64,000 bases of DNA from positions 4,406,001-4,470,000 of the forward strand of contig NC_087158.1 in assembly GCF_035594125.1 (NCBI RefSeq). Direction: 5' to 3'. The notes under the pieces were generated by a model. That model saw only the letters and a program-made list of their open reading frames with translations. It ran no database searches and was not told the origin of the DNA. This document shows positions 42,395 through 62,989 of the stretch, piece after piece (position 1 is the first letter of the stretch; each line of letters starts with the position of its first letter). Position numbers and translations under genes: made by a program. The stretch is from Scylla paramamosain (taxonomy: Eukaryota; Arthropoda; Malacostraca; Decapoda; Portunidae).

Positions 42395-42960
42395 CATCTA
42401 TGAGTCAGTGCTGCATCTTTGGCAGTTTTTCTCACTCCTCCAGATGCTAACTCTATAGGTACAGGACCTTATTTGTCCATATTTCACATTATGGGGGGAA
42501 ATGTTAATTACACTCACAGACAGACAGACCGGAATCAAAAACATTTAGTCTTATCAACTCTCATCTAACTGACTGATTCTTCAGCCTCTCATTGCTGAAG
42601 TGTTGCATCTCTTGGTATCACCTACTGTTATTTTCACTTTTATTGGTCTTCTTATCTTGCTAACTGCATGCCTCCCTTCTCATGTGGTTTCACTGCACAA
42701 GACTTCCTACTTTCTCTCATCCCTATTCTGTCCAGCAATCTAATGCAAGAGTTAACCAGTATTATTAATAATTCATCCCTTTTCTGGTAAACTCTGGAAT
42801 TCCTTGTCTGCTTCTGTTTTCTCCTTCCTATGATGAAGTCTTTCAAAAGGGAGGACACTTATCCTTTTTTTGACCTTTCCATAGGAACTGGCACTCTGAG
42901 TGGGCCTTTTCTTTGTACATTTGTTGCCCTCGGCCAGTGGCCCTTACATAAAAAAAAAAG
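42395..42960 (+). pseudogene. Jockey-like LINE, 3' fragment
   Basis: Matches about 3,700-4,290 of the near full-length copy, including 'GCAGTTTTTCTCACTCCTCC' and the 3' UTR ending CCCTTACATAAAAAAAAAA. Strongly decayed. Confidence 0.75.
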
Positions 42961-45293
42961 TATGTTAACTGCACTGAACTATTTATTTACCTATTCTTTT
43001 TCCCCACTCAATAAATTTCAGTTACCATTTTTGAGGAGCACATGACAGGATGAACTGAAAACTAGGTCAATAAAAAAAATTATTTATTGAGTTTATCATT
43101 TACACACCACAGTAGGATGATGCTCTCTTCCAAGATGAGGTGGGCAAACGGAGGATTCCAAAAAGAGTTTGCTCCACACAAATTGCAGCCAGCTTTGGGA
43201 GTGGTCATCATACAAAACTCCTTCCACTTGTACCACCAAGATGTTCAAGTTGGTTACAAATACATGCATGCACCTTGACATGCATAATTTAACAATTATA
43301 TCTTCCAATCATGGATCATTCATTACAAAGCAGTCTGATTCTCACCATACTGGGTAGTGTTTATCTCACTTTCCTTAACACTGTCCATGGTTGCCTTGAC
43401 ACATGATCACAACATAAGTAAATGCAGAGAAAAGATAATTATAATAATTGATAAAAAAAAAAAACTAAATTACATTGAAAAAAATATTCTAGTTACCATT
43501 CCTACATTTAGCTGCAGTGTAACAGTTGACTGACTGCAGTAACAATTATGAGATAACTTCCAAGAAGTTATAATTTATTTGTAATATGTGAATTCCATAA
43601 TTTAATGGTAAATGATTAACAGACATTAACTAAGACCATCTGCCATAAAGATTTGAATTCTTGCTTCTCATAAGAAATTTTCTTGTGAAGCTTAACTTAC
43701 CCACAGTAAAAAAAATAATTAAATAAAAAAAAGTGTATTGATCTTGTTTTGATTATTTTTACAGTTATCAGACTCAATAAATCCCAAAATCTATAGCATC
43801 ATGGTTACAAAATTATAAAATACAAGCAAGATATTTCTCACTATGTGTTTATGCCATACATATTATGTACTATTTTCATGAAAAACAAAATAAAAATGCT
43901 ACATTGCAAATTAACAGCCAAAGACAAAATGCATTATAAATGAAATGGGTAGACACTTGTGCATGAAGCCAATTACAAATGTTCTGAATGTTTACAAGTT
44001 TGTCTTGAGTTTGACAAAATGATTATAAGTAAGCAAGCCACCATGGTACTCAAATAGGCTTTAAATGACCTACATAATAAGAAAATAAAAATAAATGAGA
44101 ATATGTGATTTCCATGGTGACAACTAAAGTATAAACACATTTTCATACACCATTACACATTTATGATGGTGACAGTGAAGGTGGTGATGATAATGATGAT
44201 GATGATGTGAGTATGCAGGAATACAACACAACCACACATTATTTTTTTAGAACTGGTAGTGAAGTCTGGCACCTCATGATTACAGGCTGTGTAGTGAATA
44301 TATCAACAATAAAGTAAAATGGTGGTGAGATATGAATACACCATCTGTTTTATAAAAAAAATCAGTCTTTTTAGTAAACCAGCTGCATTACAATTTAATC
44401 TTTATAGGTGATGCACATTGCACTTGTATGGTGATGATGCACACAGGCTCTTTATTCCTCCACTCAGTGAACATTTCATTAGCCAGTTTATTGTTTTTTT
44501 CCTTGCAATGTTTGTACCTATGTGATGCAGAACACTGAAGAAAATTAAATTTTATCTTTTTGCTGTGAGGTCATACAGAATACTGTACTGGAGTCTAAGA
44601 TCTTCACTTTTACATTTCTCTGGTACGTTCCATTGCTCTCTATTTCCACAGCCATGCTGAGACAGCAGCCGTTCTGTTAAAAAGGCACGGCAATGCAAAT
44701 GTTTTGAAATCTTAATTCATGAATTCAGCTAAGAAAATGTTCCAAAGCACATTATGCAACGTTTGTAGACATAGAAGCATTTTTTTGTTTTCATATTTAA
44801 AAATAGACATTGTTATGCTATTCAAGTATACTAAGACCTTTCATAACTCAGTTGTTTACTGTATAACATTTTGATCTTTACTTACAATCCACATAGCAGT
44901 ACTTTAGTTATCCTTAAAATTTCATGCAATAGCTCAGCTAGTCTAAAAATTTCATTAAGTTTTTCTTGACTACTTTGGTAAGCTGTCTTTAGTGACACGA
45001 AGATTGATTTAATGCAAACACATGTATCTCAATGAAAACAGGTATCTATGTAAAAACCTGGCACACTAATCAGCTTAGACAAAGGTTTTAAGATGAGCTA
45101 CACTTGCCTGTCTGCTATATATTTTTTTTCAAAACCCAGCTCTGTAAAAACATTAAATACTGACTCAGATCATCTTAGAGTAAGATAATATTGTTGTTAT
45201 TATTTTTTTCCAGAAGAGTAGTACTATACAGGAATTGACTTGGTTTGACATTCACAAATTCTGCTTTCATGGTTTAAAAAGAGCACCTGTAGA
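42961..45293. other. Non-repetitive AT-rich sequence, no gene recognised
   Basis: No coding motif on either strand. On the minus strand an AATAAA (TTTATT at 43,083-43,088) could be the distal polyadenylation signal of the kinase gene, which would imply an 8.5-kb 3' UTR; many similar hexamers occur, so this is weak. A (GAT)n-like patch lies at 44,186-44,205. Confidence 0.3.
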
Positions 45294-46310
<1,017 letters not shown>

Positions 46311-46885
46311 AATGTTCTATGCCAATATGCATTTTGAGGTGTTGTTTAGCCATGGTATGAAATTTAAACGTGGCCAGGTGACAACAGCCACCAGCCGGGT
46401 ATTCATGGCAGGATGTGTTGACATGGCCACCTGGATGAAATTGTGATGAAATTTCAACAAGTTTGGGGCATTAGAGTGTCCTGTAATGAGAAGTAGTATT
46501 AACTGACAGATGATTTACTGATAAACATTGCACAATCATAGTATGGCTGTAATTAATGACATAAAAGGACACGTAACACCTTGCCTGCCTGGGAGGGGAG
46601 AGGGAAGGAGCAAGGCTAAGGGCAAATTAGCTGATCGTTAGCCATCACTTGTAGTTTTATGCCAATATGGTAATAATGGATATGTTTAGATTGTATTACA
46701 TAATTTTGAGAGAAAAAAACACTGACAATGCTGCACACTTACAGTAATGTGGAACATGTGGACATGGTGTTTATACAACATGGATACCTGCCTGGGCTGG
46801 CTGTTTTATCAGTTGCCCTGCCACACTTGAATTTCATACCACAGCTAAACAATGCCTCAGAGTGCATACTGTATAAAACAATTAC
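46311..46885. mobile_element. Imperfect foldback (inverted-repeat) element
   Basis: Arm 46,311-46,440 is an imperfect inverted copy of 46,740-46,885: 'GGTGTTGTTTAGCCATGGTATGAAATT' in one arm against 'AATTTCATACCACAGCTAAACAATGCC' in the other. A loop of about 300 bp is between. No frame of note; likely an old foldback MITE. Confidence 0.55.
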
Positions 46886-51644
<4,759 letters not shown>

Positions 51645-51729
51645 TCATTTCTTTGCTGGATATCGGAAAGTGCCATCCTTGCCAGCTGATCCCCGGCGAA
51701 TTACTCCTCCAGATACTGGAGGACTCACA
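51645..51729 (-). CDS. dbt: CK1 delta/epsilon-type kinase, terminal exon of the long tail
   Basis: Acceptor TTGTCTTCCAG| before 51,729; the frame completes a Ser codon split with the preceding exon (AG|T) and reads 'VSPPVSGGVIRRGSAGKDGT' then 'FRYPAKK' and TGA at 51,645-51,647. The phase match and Ser/Gly/Arg-rich composition, ending in basic residues, suit the C-terminal regulatory tail of CK1 delta/epsilon, which autophosphorylates and restrains the kinase. Homology of this short piece alone is not demonstrable by eye; linkage by phase to the previous exon is the main support. Confidence 0.62.
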
Positions 51730-51830
51730 CTGGAAGACAAATTGGCAAAATTACAGTATTTATAAGAACAAGCAAATATATATGGCAAGCACATCTCTTA
51801 CTAACATTTTTGAGAAGCCTCATTATTTAC

Positions 51831-51966
51831 CTATTAGCCCAATTCTCCACTCCTCTGTCTGATGGTCTTGAGAGCTCTGGTGTTTGCATGTTGGAAGTGG
51901 CTGTGCGATGCACTCGCATGTTTACACGCTGCTCACTTTCACTCCCAGATCATAGTCGACCAACAC
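51831..51966 (-). CDS. dbt: CK1 delta/epsilon-type kinase, distal tail exon
   Basis: Reads 'SESEQRVNMRVHRTATSNMQ' and 'TPELSRPSDRGVENWAN', closely resembling the distal tail of vertebrate CK1 delta/epsilon around its KVSMRLHR segment. Donor AATAG|GTAAAT gives phase 2, joining the last exon. The best acceptor, TTTTGTGCAG| (exon start 51,966), enters in phase 1, matching a strong alternative donor in the exon at 58,279. In that frame, however, a TGA (51,950-51,952) comes five codons in, before the conserved part. Either a downstream acceptor is used, the stop is read through, the upstream exon differs, or the base is an error. See findings. Confidence 0.7.
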
Positions 51967-53732
<1,766 letters not shown>

Positions 53733-53885
53733 AACGTTTTCTTTATCATTCATGAAATATATCATTACTCCTTCAAAGAGAACACTGAACCTTCATTTAT
53801 CCCCTATAGACTTAACATCCCAAAATGAGGACTCACACTCATCAGAAACATCACCTCACATTTTACCCTCTAGGCCATTGGGGAG

Positions 53886-54021
<136 letters not shown>

Positions 54022-54479
54022 TTCTCATCATCTATAATGCACCAAGGTCAGTTGTGCAACCTACCCAGGTACCTCCACATTACACCTTAACAACACAACT
54101 ACTCATGCTGCACCATATTAATAAGGCACCTCCTTCCCTGCACCTGCCCTGATCATCTGATTGCAAGAGATGTGGGTGAATCTTCCTGAATCTGCAATCA
54201 ACAATGATTCACTCACAACTACTCTTTATTCATTCCAACCACACATGACTATTCTTCCTTGCTCTACAAACATCTCTTGCATCCAAACTGTCTTCACAGT
54301 GCTCATCCACCCCATTTTAATCTCCAGAGTCTCACATCTCACACTTCTGTATCAATTATCTTCACCAATCTGACACAGCCACCCACAAGTCCACACATAC
54401 TTGAACTAATGACTAAATTAAGAATTGATAAATTAAAAGAAATTAATATTTTCATGTGAATAGCAGAACATGTATTCAT

Positions 54480-54960
54480 GAAGAAAGTAACATGAGTGAG
54501 TGGTTTTCTATTCCAGAAGTAAAGCTGCAGCAGAGATGTGTGATGCCCCCTTCATTATTGAATGTCTGTATGGATGATGTGAGAGGTGAATGGTACAAAA
54601 GGTCTGATGAATGATCATAGAGACTGGAACTGAATCACCTGATACTTACAGATGGCACAGCTGGTTGAGAAGTTTGAAAGGATATGTAAAAGAGAAAATT
54701 AAATAAGAGTGAATGAAAACAAGAGTTAAATAATGAAGTGTATCAGGATGGTGTATGGTACAAGGATCTATGTGGTTATGAATGGAAAACTACCTAAAAA
54801 AGGTAGATTGCATGTTGATGTGGATGGATAAGTAATGCAAAGTTTAGAATGAGGGAAGCAAGATAAATGTAAGGTGAAATTAATGTAGGGTTCAGATGTA
54901 GATCACTTGAAATTAATGCAAAGATTAGGCAGACCAATTGTGCATTCTGCATTATAGGGC
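54480..54960 (+). pseudogene. Faint RTE-like LINE RT relic in the kinase intron
   Basis: In pieces: 'LQQRCVMPPSLLNVCMDDV' (54,525), then 'LELNHLILTDGTA' (54,628; a decayed A-D-D block) and 'VDVDG' (54,817), in the order expected of a chromatin-scattered RTE-type RT. Stops every few codons. Tentative. Confidence 0.45.
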
Positions 54961-57900
54961 TGAAATTTAGAATATGGAAGCAGGGCAAAAGACAAAATTA
55001 AATGTAACAATTGACATTAGAATTTTGAGGAGCATGTATAAAGTAACACTAATGAAGTGTTACTTTATACATGAGCAATGAGTTATAAAGTGTTACTTTA
55101 AAGTGAGCAATGAGGTAGTGCAAACAGTTGATGTTAGAAGACAGTTACCTGATGGAACAGAGCATGGAATTATGGCTTGGATATATATATATATAAAATA
55201 ATAGAATTTTTAAACAGAACACTAAATAAATCACTGTAAGATAAGCTGACCTATAAGCCCAATCCACAAGCCCCCTCTCAGTGTGGCAGATGATCGCTGC
55301 ACTCACAACACTCCTGCCACTGGAGATGCGATACATGTTAACAGTTGTGCAAATGAGTTTATGCAAATTTGATGTTTTCTGATGATTAATATTTTGATAT
55401 TTTCATTTTGTGCTCATAAAAGAAAAAAATCAGCTTAAGCTAAAACTAACTGATGTGATTAAAATATCTAAACTATATAAAACCTTGGGAAGCAACAAGA
55501 GCAATATATGTGCACCAACAAGCTGCTGTGCTGACAGGAAAGAGGAAGCATAGGCATGATTTCTAGATCAGATTAGTGTTACGGCAACTCTTGTTCTTCC
55601 AGTTCTGAGCAATTTTGTGTGAAAACATCATACACAAAGATAATATTCAAACAAATATACCTTAAATCTGGCCATACCAAAATCATATCACTTGTAAAAA
55701 AAACTGAAGACATCTGGTTCTTTCCAAACAAATTTTGCTACAGTACTATGTTTACAATGAAACACAGACACTTGACTGTCTGCATGAAGATGTGTGTGAA
55801 CCATCAGTGAAGAGCAGGTACAATGGACAATACATGAAGAATGAATGATCCCATACAAAATACAATTATGAGGTGAAGAGACCCATGAGAAGCTGTGACT
55901 GGCCACTGTGGAAGGAAAAACATTATCAGAATGAAGTGAAAGTATGGCAAGTATTTGTTTAAATAAGCACATAGTATATAAGTATTGAGAGAATTATCAG
56001 AATTGAAATACTGATAATATAAATATCCACACTTAAGGTATGAAATCCTACTTTACCACATAAGAGGATAGTATTTGAATTGAGACTAAAAGAGGTAAGA
56101 ATAGAACAGTAAGGTAGTCACTGTTAATTGCATATTAACTCTTGTTGTCAAAAACAACTCACAAATTCTACACAGTTGCATAAAAGCTTGCTTTCATTGA
56201 CAATGTTCTTCAATATTTAGAAACTAAAGTATATATAACATGATTATATCCAATGATTTAAAGCAAGTTGATTCTAGTGAAGTTTTAGAAAAGTATATGA
56301 ATAAATTTGTGTCCTTTGCCCTTAAAATCTAACATCACAAGTTTATAACTACTGTCCTAAGAATTACATAAATTCTGTAGATGAGAAGACCTGTTGAATA
56401 AAGTTTTGCCACACACTCGTCAACACAAAGTACAAAGCCTTGGATTTCACCTGCACTGAAGTCGCTCATAATGTGCGGAAACAAAACAAAGGAAGCTTCA
56501 TGAAAACAAAGTGTGGTGCAAAATTCAAGTTTCTTCTTCATTCTTAAGGAGAAAATGCCATGCAAAGCAAAAGTGAAAATAAGATGTATGTTAATGATTT
56601 GTGATAATAGCAATAATAATAAAAATAAACATAATAAAATCAAATAAGGCAAGAGGGCTAATGCCAAGGTCATAAATGAAGGAACACCTAAAAGATAGTA
56701 CAAAGCATTACTTGAAATGTATTTATTCATTCCACTGTCATACATCATGGTAAAAACAATTGTTGTACATGTACAAATGCCCTATCATTCTACAATCCAT
56801 CCGTCTCTTATTTAACAGTCGTGCAGATCAAGAGCAAGCACTGAGTCTGTAGTACAAAGAACACACACAAACCACATGAATGTCACCATCTAGGTCACAA
56901 ATGCTGTATAAATGAGATTGAGGACGACTGATATCTGATGGAACCTAACCTATATGAAAAATACAGCAGAAAAATGAAATTTATCTTTACTTTATATACA
57001 ACACAAAAGGCAACAACTATTTACAAAAAAATCTGGAGTTCAAGATTCTCTAATGGAGATACCAAATAATACCTTCATCTTCAGTCTGCCGTTAATAGCT
57101 ACATTTTCCATATTTCAAAACCAAGGATACAAAGGTGCTTACAAGGAGCAGTGAAGTTGCTATCAGTGCATAATATTCTGTGCAGCTTACATGAAGAACT
57201 GGTCTTGAAAGAGGTCTCAGAACTGAAAGATGGCTTTCCTGAAGTCCAGGTAGAACTTTCTTGGTACTAGATTAACCTATAGTTGTTAATTGCTATCAAC
57301 TGATTTCCGGGAGTATTGAATGGTTATTGGTTCCTTGGGGTTCAAATAACAAGTGGTTTCCCTGTAAAGGGGAAAGCAAAATATAAGATCATCTAACTAG
57401 AGAAAGACACATGCTCATTATATGACAGTGTTAGTGTGTTCTATAAATATTCAGTAAGGCAGATTTTCAGTGTATCTGATTAGAAAATAAACTTTACTGA
57501 ATAAATATCAATTGGCACTCTCTCTTGACTGTCAAAGAATGAGCTAGATTCGTTTAGAGGCAGTTCTAATATTGACAGCAGAAAGAATCGAGCCAAAAGT
57601 ATACAGTGGCCCTTGAACATTAGCCCTCGTGCCAGTGAAATTTTGATAAAATAGTCATACAAAGAAAAACACATGATATAATTTTACTTAGCATGAATAA
57701 AAAAGAAATCTACAAGAAGCAATATGTAGTCTATCAATATCAAATTCTACATATAAATTAGGTAAGAAAAGCAAATGAAGTTAGCAAATCTATTAAGAAT
57801 ACACATTTAAGACTGAAGAGAAAAACATGAATTAGACTAGATGGCAAACGGGACTCAGGAGGTTGTGATATGGTGGAGGAAACAAGAGAGGAAGATGAGA

Positions 57901-58066
57901 GGAAGGGAGATGAAGAGGTGATACCCTGACCAGTAATTTCATGAGGGTGGAGATGCACACGAAAATCAAGTGATCCCCCTAATCAAGACACCCAGCACGA
58001 TTAATGATAGGACGCGACCTGGGGACCCAAGAAGTCTTGAGCAGTACTGCTCTTGTGGTCTCTAGG
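54961..58066 (-). other. Intron sequence, no exon recognised
   Basis: Contains a local direct and inverted duplication of 'AAGTGTTACTTTA' (55,030-55,105). Frames on both strands lack motifs. Possible small exons would not be visible by eye. Confidence 0.35.
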
Positions 58067-58279
58067 TCATGTGAGGTGAGGGGTGTGATGGCCAGGGGGT
58101 GGAAGGGCAGGACCAGCGGGGGGTGTTGGGGGGCCTTGCAACTCACCCGCTGTTGGGGAAGGCAACACACCCCCGACAGTGGTGTCGTGTCGTATCCGAG
58201 ACGTGGCACCTGTGGCTTGGGGTTTGTGGCTCTGACGGTCTCTCCGCTCCACCTCGTTTTCCTGATTCCGTGACCCTCC
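58067..58279 (-). CDS. dbt: CK1 delta/epsilon-type kinase, proximal tail exon with in-exon stop
   Basis: Acceptor TTCACTTGCAG| before 58,279, phase 0. Reads 'GGSRNQENEVERRDRQSHKP', then a Pro/Gly-rich stretch ending 'GHHTPHLT' and TGA (58,067-58,069). The 'ERRDR' stretch parallels the beginning of the vertebrate CK1 delta tail just after the kinase domain. A strong internal donor, ACAGCGG|GTGAGT (exon end 58,147, phase 1), offers a second isoform that would continue to the distal exons at 51.9 kb. So a short-tailed and a longer-tailed kinase are both possible. The GC-rich composition contrasts with the AT-rich introns. Confidence 0.8.
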   Translation of the reverse strand, partial: GGSRNQENEVERRDRQSHKPQATGATSRIRHDTTVGGVLPSPTAGELQGPPTPPAGPALPPPGHHTPHLT

Positions 58280-58797
58280 CTGCAAGTGAAGGACAAGCAT
58301 GGTTTCCATCAAGTGTCACACACAGGATCAACATGCAGACTGTACAATGGTATTTCACTCCTCAAAAGTATATTTATTCTCCTTCTCCCACTCATTACAT
58401 TATACTTTTCCTGTTATGTGAGATTCTGTGTCTCTCATAAAATAAATATTCTTGCTAATTTAATCATTCTATTTTGCTAGTGTATCTCACAGGTTCCTCA
58501 TCTTGAAAGCTAAGTTTTTTTTAATGTAGAAGGGAAATATTCTTTAAGAAGTTTGTGAAATTTGTGAAATAAAATCTTGATTTTTATTCATAAATATGAA
58601 TTCTACACTTACATTAGAAAAAAATATGATTATAATTCTTTGTAAATCAAGATTGAGTTGTACTATGTCTATAGTATAAGTCTTAGGATACTGGTACTGG
58701 ATAACTCCTATAGCTTCTAAAAAAAACAAAATTACTAGATGTTCAAGAATTCTTGGAACTGGCAAGCTTTGAATAGCCACTTTGTGCATCAAGTTCA

Positions 58798-58978
58798 GAC
58801 AGCTTGTTGGGGGAATAAGGACTTCCCTGCACATGAAAGGTACAGTTTGTTGTAGGAACAAGGACTTCCCTGCACATTTAAGGCAGACAATTTGTTGTAG
58901 AAACAAGGACTTCCCTGCACGTGAAAGGTAGACAGTTTGTTGTGGGAATAAAGACTTCCCTGCACACAAAAGCTAGAC
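58798..58978. repeat. Minisatellite, four units of about 45 bp
   Basis: Units contain 'GTTTGTTGTRGGAAYAA' and 'GACTTCCCTGCAC', at about 58,800, 58,846, 58,890 and 58,936. Intronic in the kinase gene. Confidence 0.85.
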
Positions 58979-59214
58979 TGCATGCTTGTTTATACTTGTG
59001 TGAGAAGTGCAATACTTGCAGGTGATCAGACTTGGGATTTCAAAAGATGTCAAGAAACAGGAAGAGGAGCTTGATAATTTGGATGAATAATGAATATGAA
59101 TAATGGCTGAAGTGGAGAAATGAGAAAGAGTGGGCAAATCTTAAATTCAACTATCATTTACATTTACTGAATGTACACAAATGGGTCAACAAAAATTGAT
59201 AAACCAGCACTTAC

Positions 59215-59363
59215 AAATTTGAGCATATTCCAGTCAAAGACATAGTCGTAGGTGAATCCCTGACGGTGGAAGAGCTGTCGGAAGAGCTGCCTTAGGTAAC
59301 TGTAATCCGGTTTCTCCTCAAACCGCAGTGACCGGCAGAAATTCAGGTACGTGGCAAACTCAT
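59215..59363 (-). CDS. dbt: CK1 delta/epsilon-type kinase, exon encoding the end of the kinase domain
   Basis: 149 bp, acceptor CTTTCAG| and donor AAATTT|GTAAGT. Reads '[20 protein letters not shown]' through '[20 protein letters not shown]' and 'MLKF', the C-lobe end of the CK1 delta/epsilon catalytic domain. Entry phase 1 gives a split Asn codon (A|AT) where most relatives have Ser; exit phase is 0, matching the next exon. Length is exactly 49 full codons plus the split one. No disablement. Confidence 0.95.
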
Positions 59364-59925
59364 CTGAAAGTAAAGAGGGTCATGTGCACAGTTCTTTTGG
59401 CAAGACACAAAAATAAAGAAGTGGTCTCCTCAGTGATCTTTTAAACTGCAAATCACAAGCATTCACACCCCTACACACCATCACCCCTATTTAGGTCATA
59501 AAAAAAGAGAATATTACCAGTTGTTGTTCACTGCTGCCTGTAATGTATGGTAATGAAAATGTGTGTTGATATGTATTACCATGTTGTCTAAACAGACTGA
59601 GATGCATGGCAATAAGGCCCGGTGAAATGTTGCAGGCATCAGAATAAATCTATGCAGAAACAGTCCACGTGTATTGATTTACTATGTTCTTATAAATTGT
59701 CTCCTTTCATTATGGACAAGGCAGCTATGATAATATCCATTTCAGTCACATAGGAAATGTGATTCAGGTCATCAAAAACCATCAGAAAATGATCTATTTT
59801 ATTTTGTTCAACTTAATGGTATTTGAATTACCTTTATTGATTAGAAACAAACTTTTCATAATCAAAAGACAGCAGTAAAATTATGAAGATTTCCAGAACT
59901 GCTTACAGTATATGTTATTGGGCAT

Positions 59926-60092
<167 letters not shown>

Positions 60093-60808
60093 GTGCTATG
60101 AGATCTATCAAGAAGCAACTTACTTTCTTTGTAAAGACAAACTGTTGTGGTACGAAGCAGATGGTAAGCTACTTACTTCCCATGTCACTCAATGTTCCGT
60201 GTGATCCGCACTGGACTGAGCCGATGGTTACACTGACACACAAAGGATCTCAATGGTATAGACTCTACCATGCTCCCATATTTTTTCAAAGGGTCAGTGA
60301 CAGAATAGAATTTGAGGCCAACAAACATGTCACATCTCAAAAGTGGACCATGTAATTTCCATCCCCAGGAAGACTTCTTCCCTCAGTAATGTTGTCACAA
60401 ATTGTTGAATACTTTGTGTGGGTAATAAAGTTATCAGTTGTGTGTCTCCTGGGTCTCTCATTCTTAGTCTCTCATCTAAGTATCCTGGGGTTTGTACAAA
60501 CATACCCTCTGTGTTCCTTATACTGTTTCTCAGGACTATTACTGCAGCTTCACCATTTGGATCCAGTCAGTATCTTAAGAGAGTTCATGATGGATACATG
60601 AAGCTATTGTGATAAACTATGAATCCCATTCCTGTCCTCCCTTTCTATAAGAAAATGCTGCAGGCAGAGATACTGGACTGGAAACAAGGAATGGTGAAAA
60701 TTGTATTGAGTAAAGCAGTTAGAGCATGCAAGGGAGAGCTGGAGAGAGGAGAGACAAAAGAAATAAGAACAGACAAAGAGTTGATACCTGTGGCAAACAA
60801 ATGCAAAT

Positions 60809-60956
<148 letters not shown>

Positions 60957-61439
60957 GCTTGTGAGGCAAATGTAGGTTTCCTGTATGTATTAGCCTCAGC
61001 CATCCAGCAGTTAACACATCCAGCATCTAAACTTTTTTGATGGTTGTAACTTATTTTACAGAAATATATAATCTGTTTACTTTCAATAACTTGCACTTGA
61101 GGTGCAAGGAACATAATTTCTCCATCATTGCTGGCTTTACATCTTTTCTTACATTTCCATGGGAAATCTGTATAATGATGACATGAGTCATACCACTCAC
61201 TAGTTAACCTACTGTAACCTCAGCTGGTGCTGTTTTCCGGCAAAAGGATCTCCCAAAACCATGGGTCATCATCATCATCATCATCCTTTTGAAAGGCTCC
61301 ATACATGCTTATGTTTCGACCTTGTTCACCTAGTGGTGGCTCACCAGGCTGCAAGTCACACACAGGAAATGGGTGAGTAATGATGATGACCACATGGACT
61401 TCCTTTCATTATGTCTCATTGGCATCAGAAACATCTGGG

Positions 61440-61720
61440 GAAAATTGCATCATGTTGAGAACACTGAATGTGTTCTAAGAAAGCACATGAAGATAGCATG
61501 ATGAATCTAACATTAGCATATGCATGTGAGATCTAATTCTGTGGTCTAAGATCCACACAGTAACAGGTGTTATTTGAGAGGCAATGTGGTGAGAGTAGAA
61601 TGGATGTGGAAAATAATGAGAAAGTAAATGCAATATTTGACATGTGTAGTAAGGAAGTAGGAGTATGTGAAATGCACCACCCTGATGTGTGATAAATGTG
61701 AAGACAAGAGCTGACATGAA
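61440..61720 (+). pseudogene. Possible RTE-like LINE 3' relic
   Basis: Weak coding trace: 'LTLAYACE', 'CGESRMDVENNEKVNA', in the order of the RTE-type LINE C-terminus ('YGAE...', 'CG..RMD..RNEEVR'). Stops are frequent. Could be coincidence. Confidence 0.35.
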
Positions 61721-62198
61721 CACAATAGATGATTTGGGTGTAAGGAGACAGTCCTCATTCAATGTGTTGGAATACACAAGAAAGAAAGTGTGACAGCAAC
61801 AGAGAATAGAAGTATGTACAGAGATAAATAAGCAGGAAGGAGAGGAGACTGTTCTGTCTTGCCCAAGTCATCAGAAAAAATCCAAAGAGGTGTTAGAGAA
61901 AATGATTAAAACACACAATAGTCTTCTGTAATGCAACTATGCTACTGTTACTGAAACTACTATATGCTTTCCAAACAGTCTTTTCTTGGAGACATTTCCA
62001 ACACAGCAGGCAAAAACCTTTAATGATCTTTATAAAAATGATATTTTAGTCCTTAAGTACAAAGACAGTAACTGTTCATTTAACCAACACATCATATTAA
62101 CTACAACAGTGAATGAAAAGAACTGAATGTAAAAAGCAAGGAGAGTAAACAAGTTGTCATGCTGCTAACCACACAAGTTACAAGCCACTCAATCTTAC

Positions 62199-62369
62199 TT
62201 GGAAATCCCCTGCAAAGCTCCTCAATGGGTGTCTGCATCTTCTTTTCACTGATTCTTTCATATTTTTGTCTTTTCGTGGCAGCTTTGAGGCCTTGCCAAG
62301 GTAAAGATCCTCTGTTGAAGTACATCAACACATACCCTAGACTCTCTAAGTCATCTCTTCTACTTTGTT
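62199..62369 (-). CDS. dbt: CK1 delta/epsilon-type kinase, middle C-lobe exon
   Basis: 171 bp, acceptor CCACAG| and donor CCAA|GTAAGA. Reads '[20 protein letters not shown]', '[20 protein letters not shown]' and '[16 protein letters not shown]'. The '[12 protein letters not shown]' and 'KRQKYERI' stretches are diagnostic of the delta/epsilon branch against alpha or gamma CK1. The first codon, split with the previous exon, gives Glu in 'KEQSRRDD'. Intact. Confidence 0.96.
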
Positions 62370-62390
62370 CTGTGGGAGAGAGGGAGAAAA

Positions 62391-62458
62391 AAAAAAATAA
62401 ATAAAAATAAAAATAAATAAATAAATAAATAAAATAAATAATAAATAAATAAATAAAA
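62391..62458. repeat. (AAAT)n simple repeat in the kinase intron
   Basis: AATA/AAAT units just upstream (gene sense) of the C-lobe exon's polypyrimidine acceptor. Confidence 0.9.
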
Positions 62459-62989
62459 ACACACAGCATTAAACACTTGTCAGATTCTTTCAACTCTACT
62501 AAATACACATACAGAACAAGAAATAATTTTACTTTGTGAATGTTAAATAATTCATCTATAACTGCTCAAGTTAGAGGCAAATATAGTCTTTCTGTTTAGA
62601 ACTACCCCTCCTTCCAGTGTTGCACAATGAAATTTAGATCCTGTTCAATCTAGAACAACACATTTAATTTTTTTAAGTTTATAAAGCTTAAAGCTTTATA
62701 AACATATATCATTAGTACGGTATTTGTACAATACTGAAAGGATTAACAAATCTCTGAAATATGTATAATGCTTGAAACTACATGGAATCTTATGTAAAAA
62801 CATTCCATTTGTATCTCAAATATTAAATAACTGCTTCTGTTAAAAAATAATGACAACATATTGTATTTAAGGTCAATAATTCAGACAATTAAAGACCCCT
62901 ACTGATAACTCCCTCACTTATGTATACAACTCCCTTCAGCCAGACCAATGCACTTTCCTCCTGGTGGCACACTGCAACTCACGACTCAC

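Noticed and set aside
56335..56748. 137-codon minus-strand frame in the kinase intron with hydrophobic stretches
   Set aside because: Leu/Ile-rich translation of AT-rich sequence; no motif, and no splice sites linking it to the kinase.
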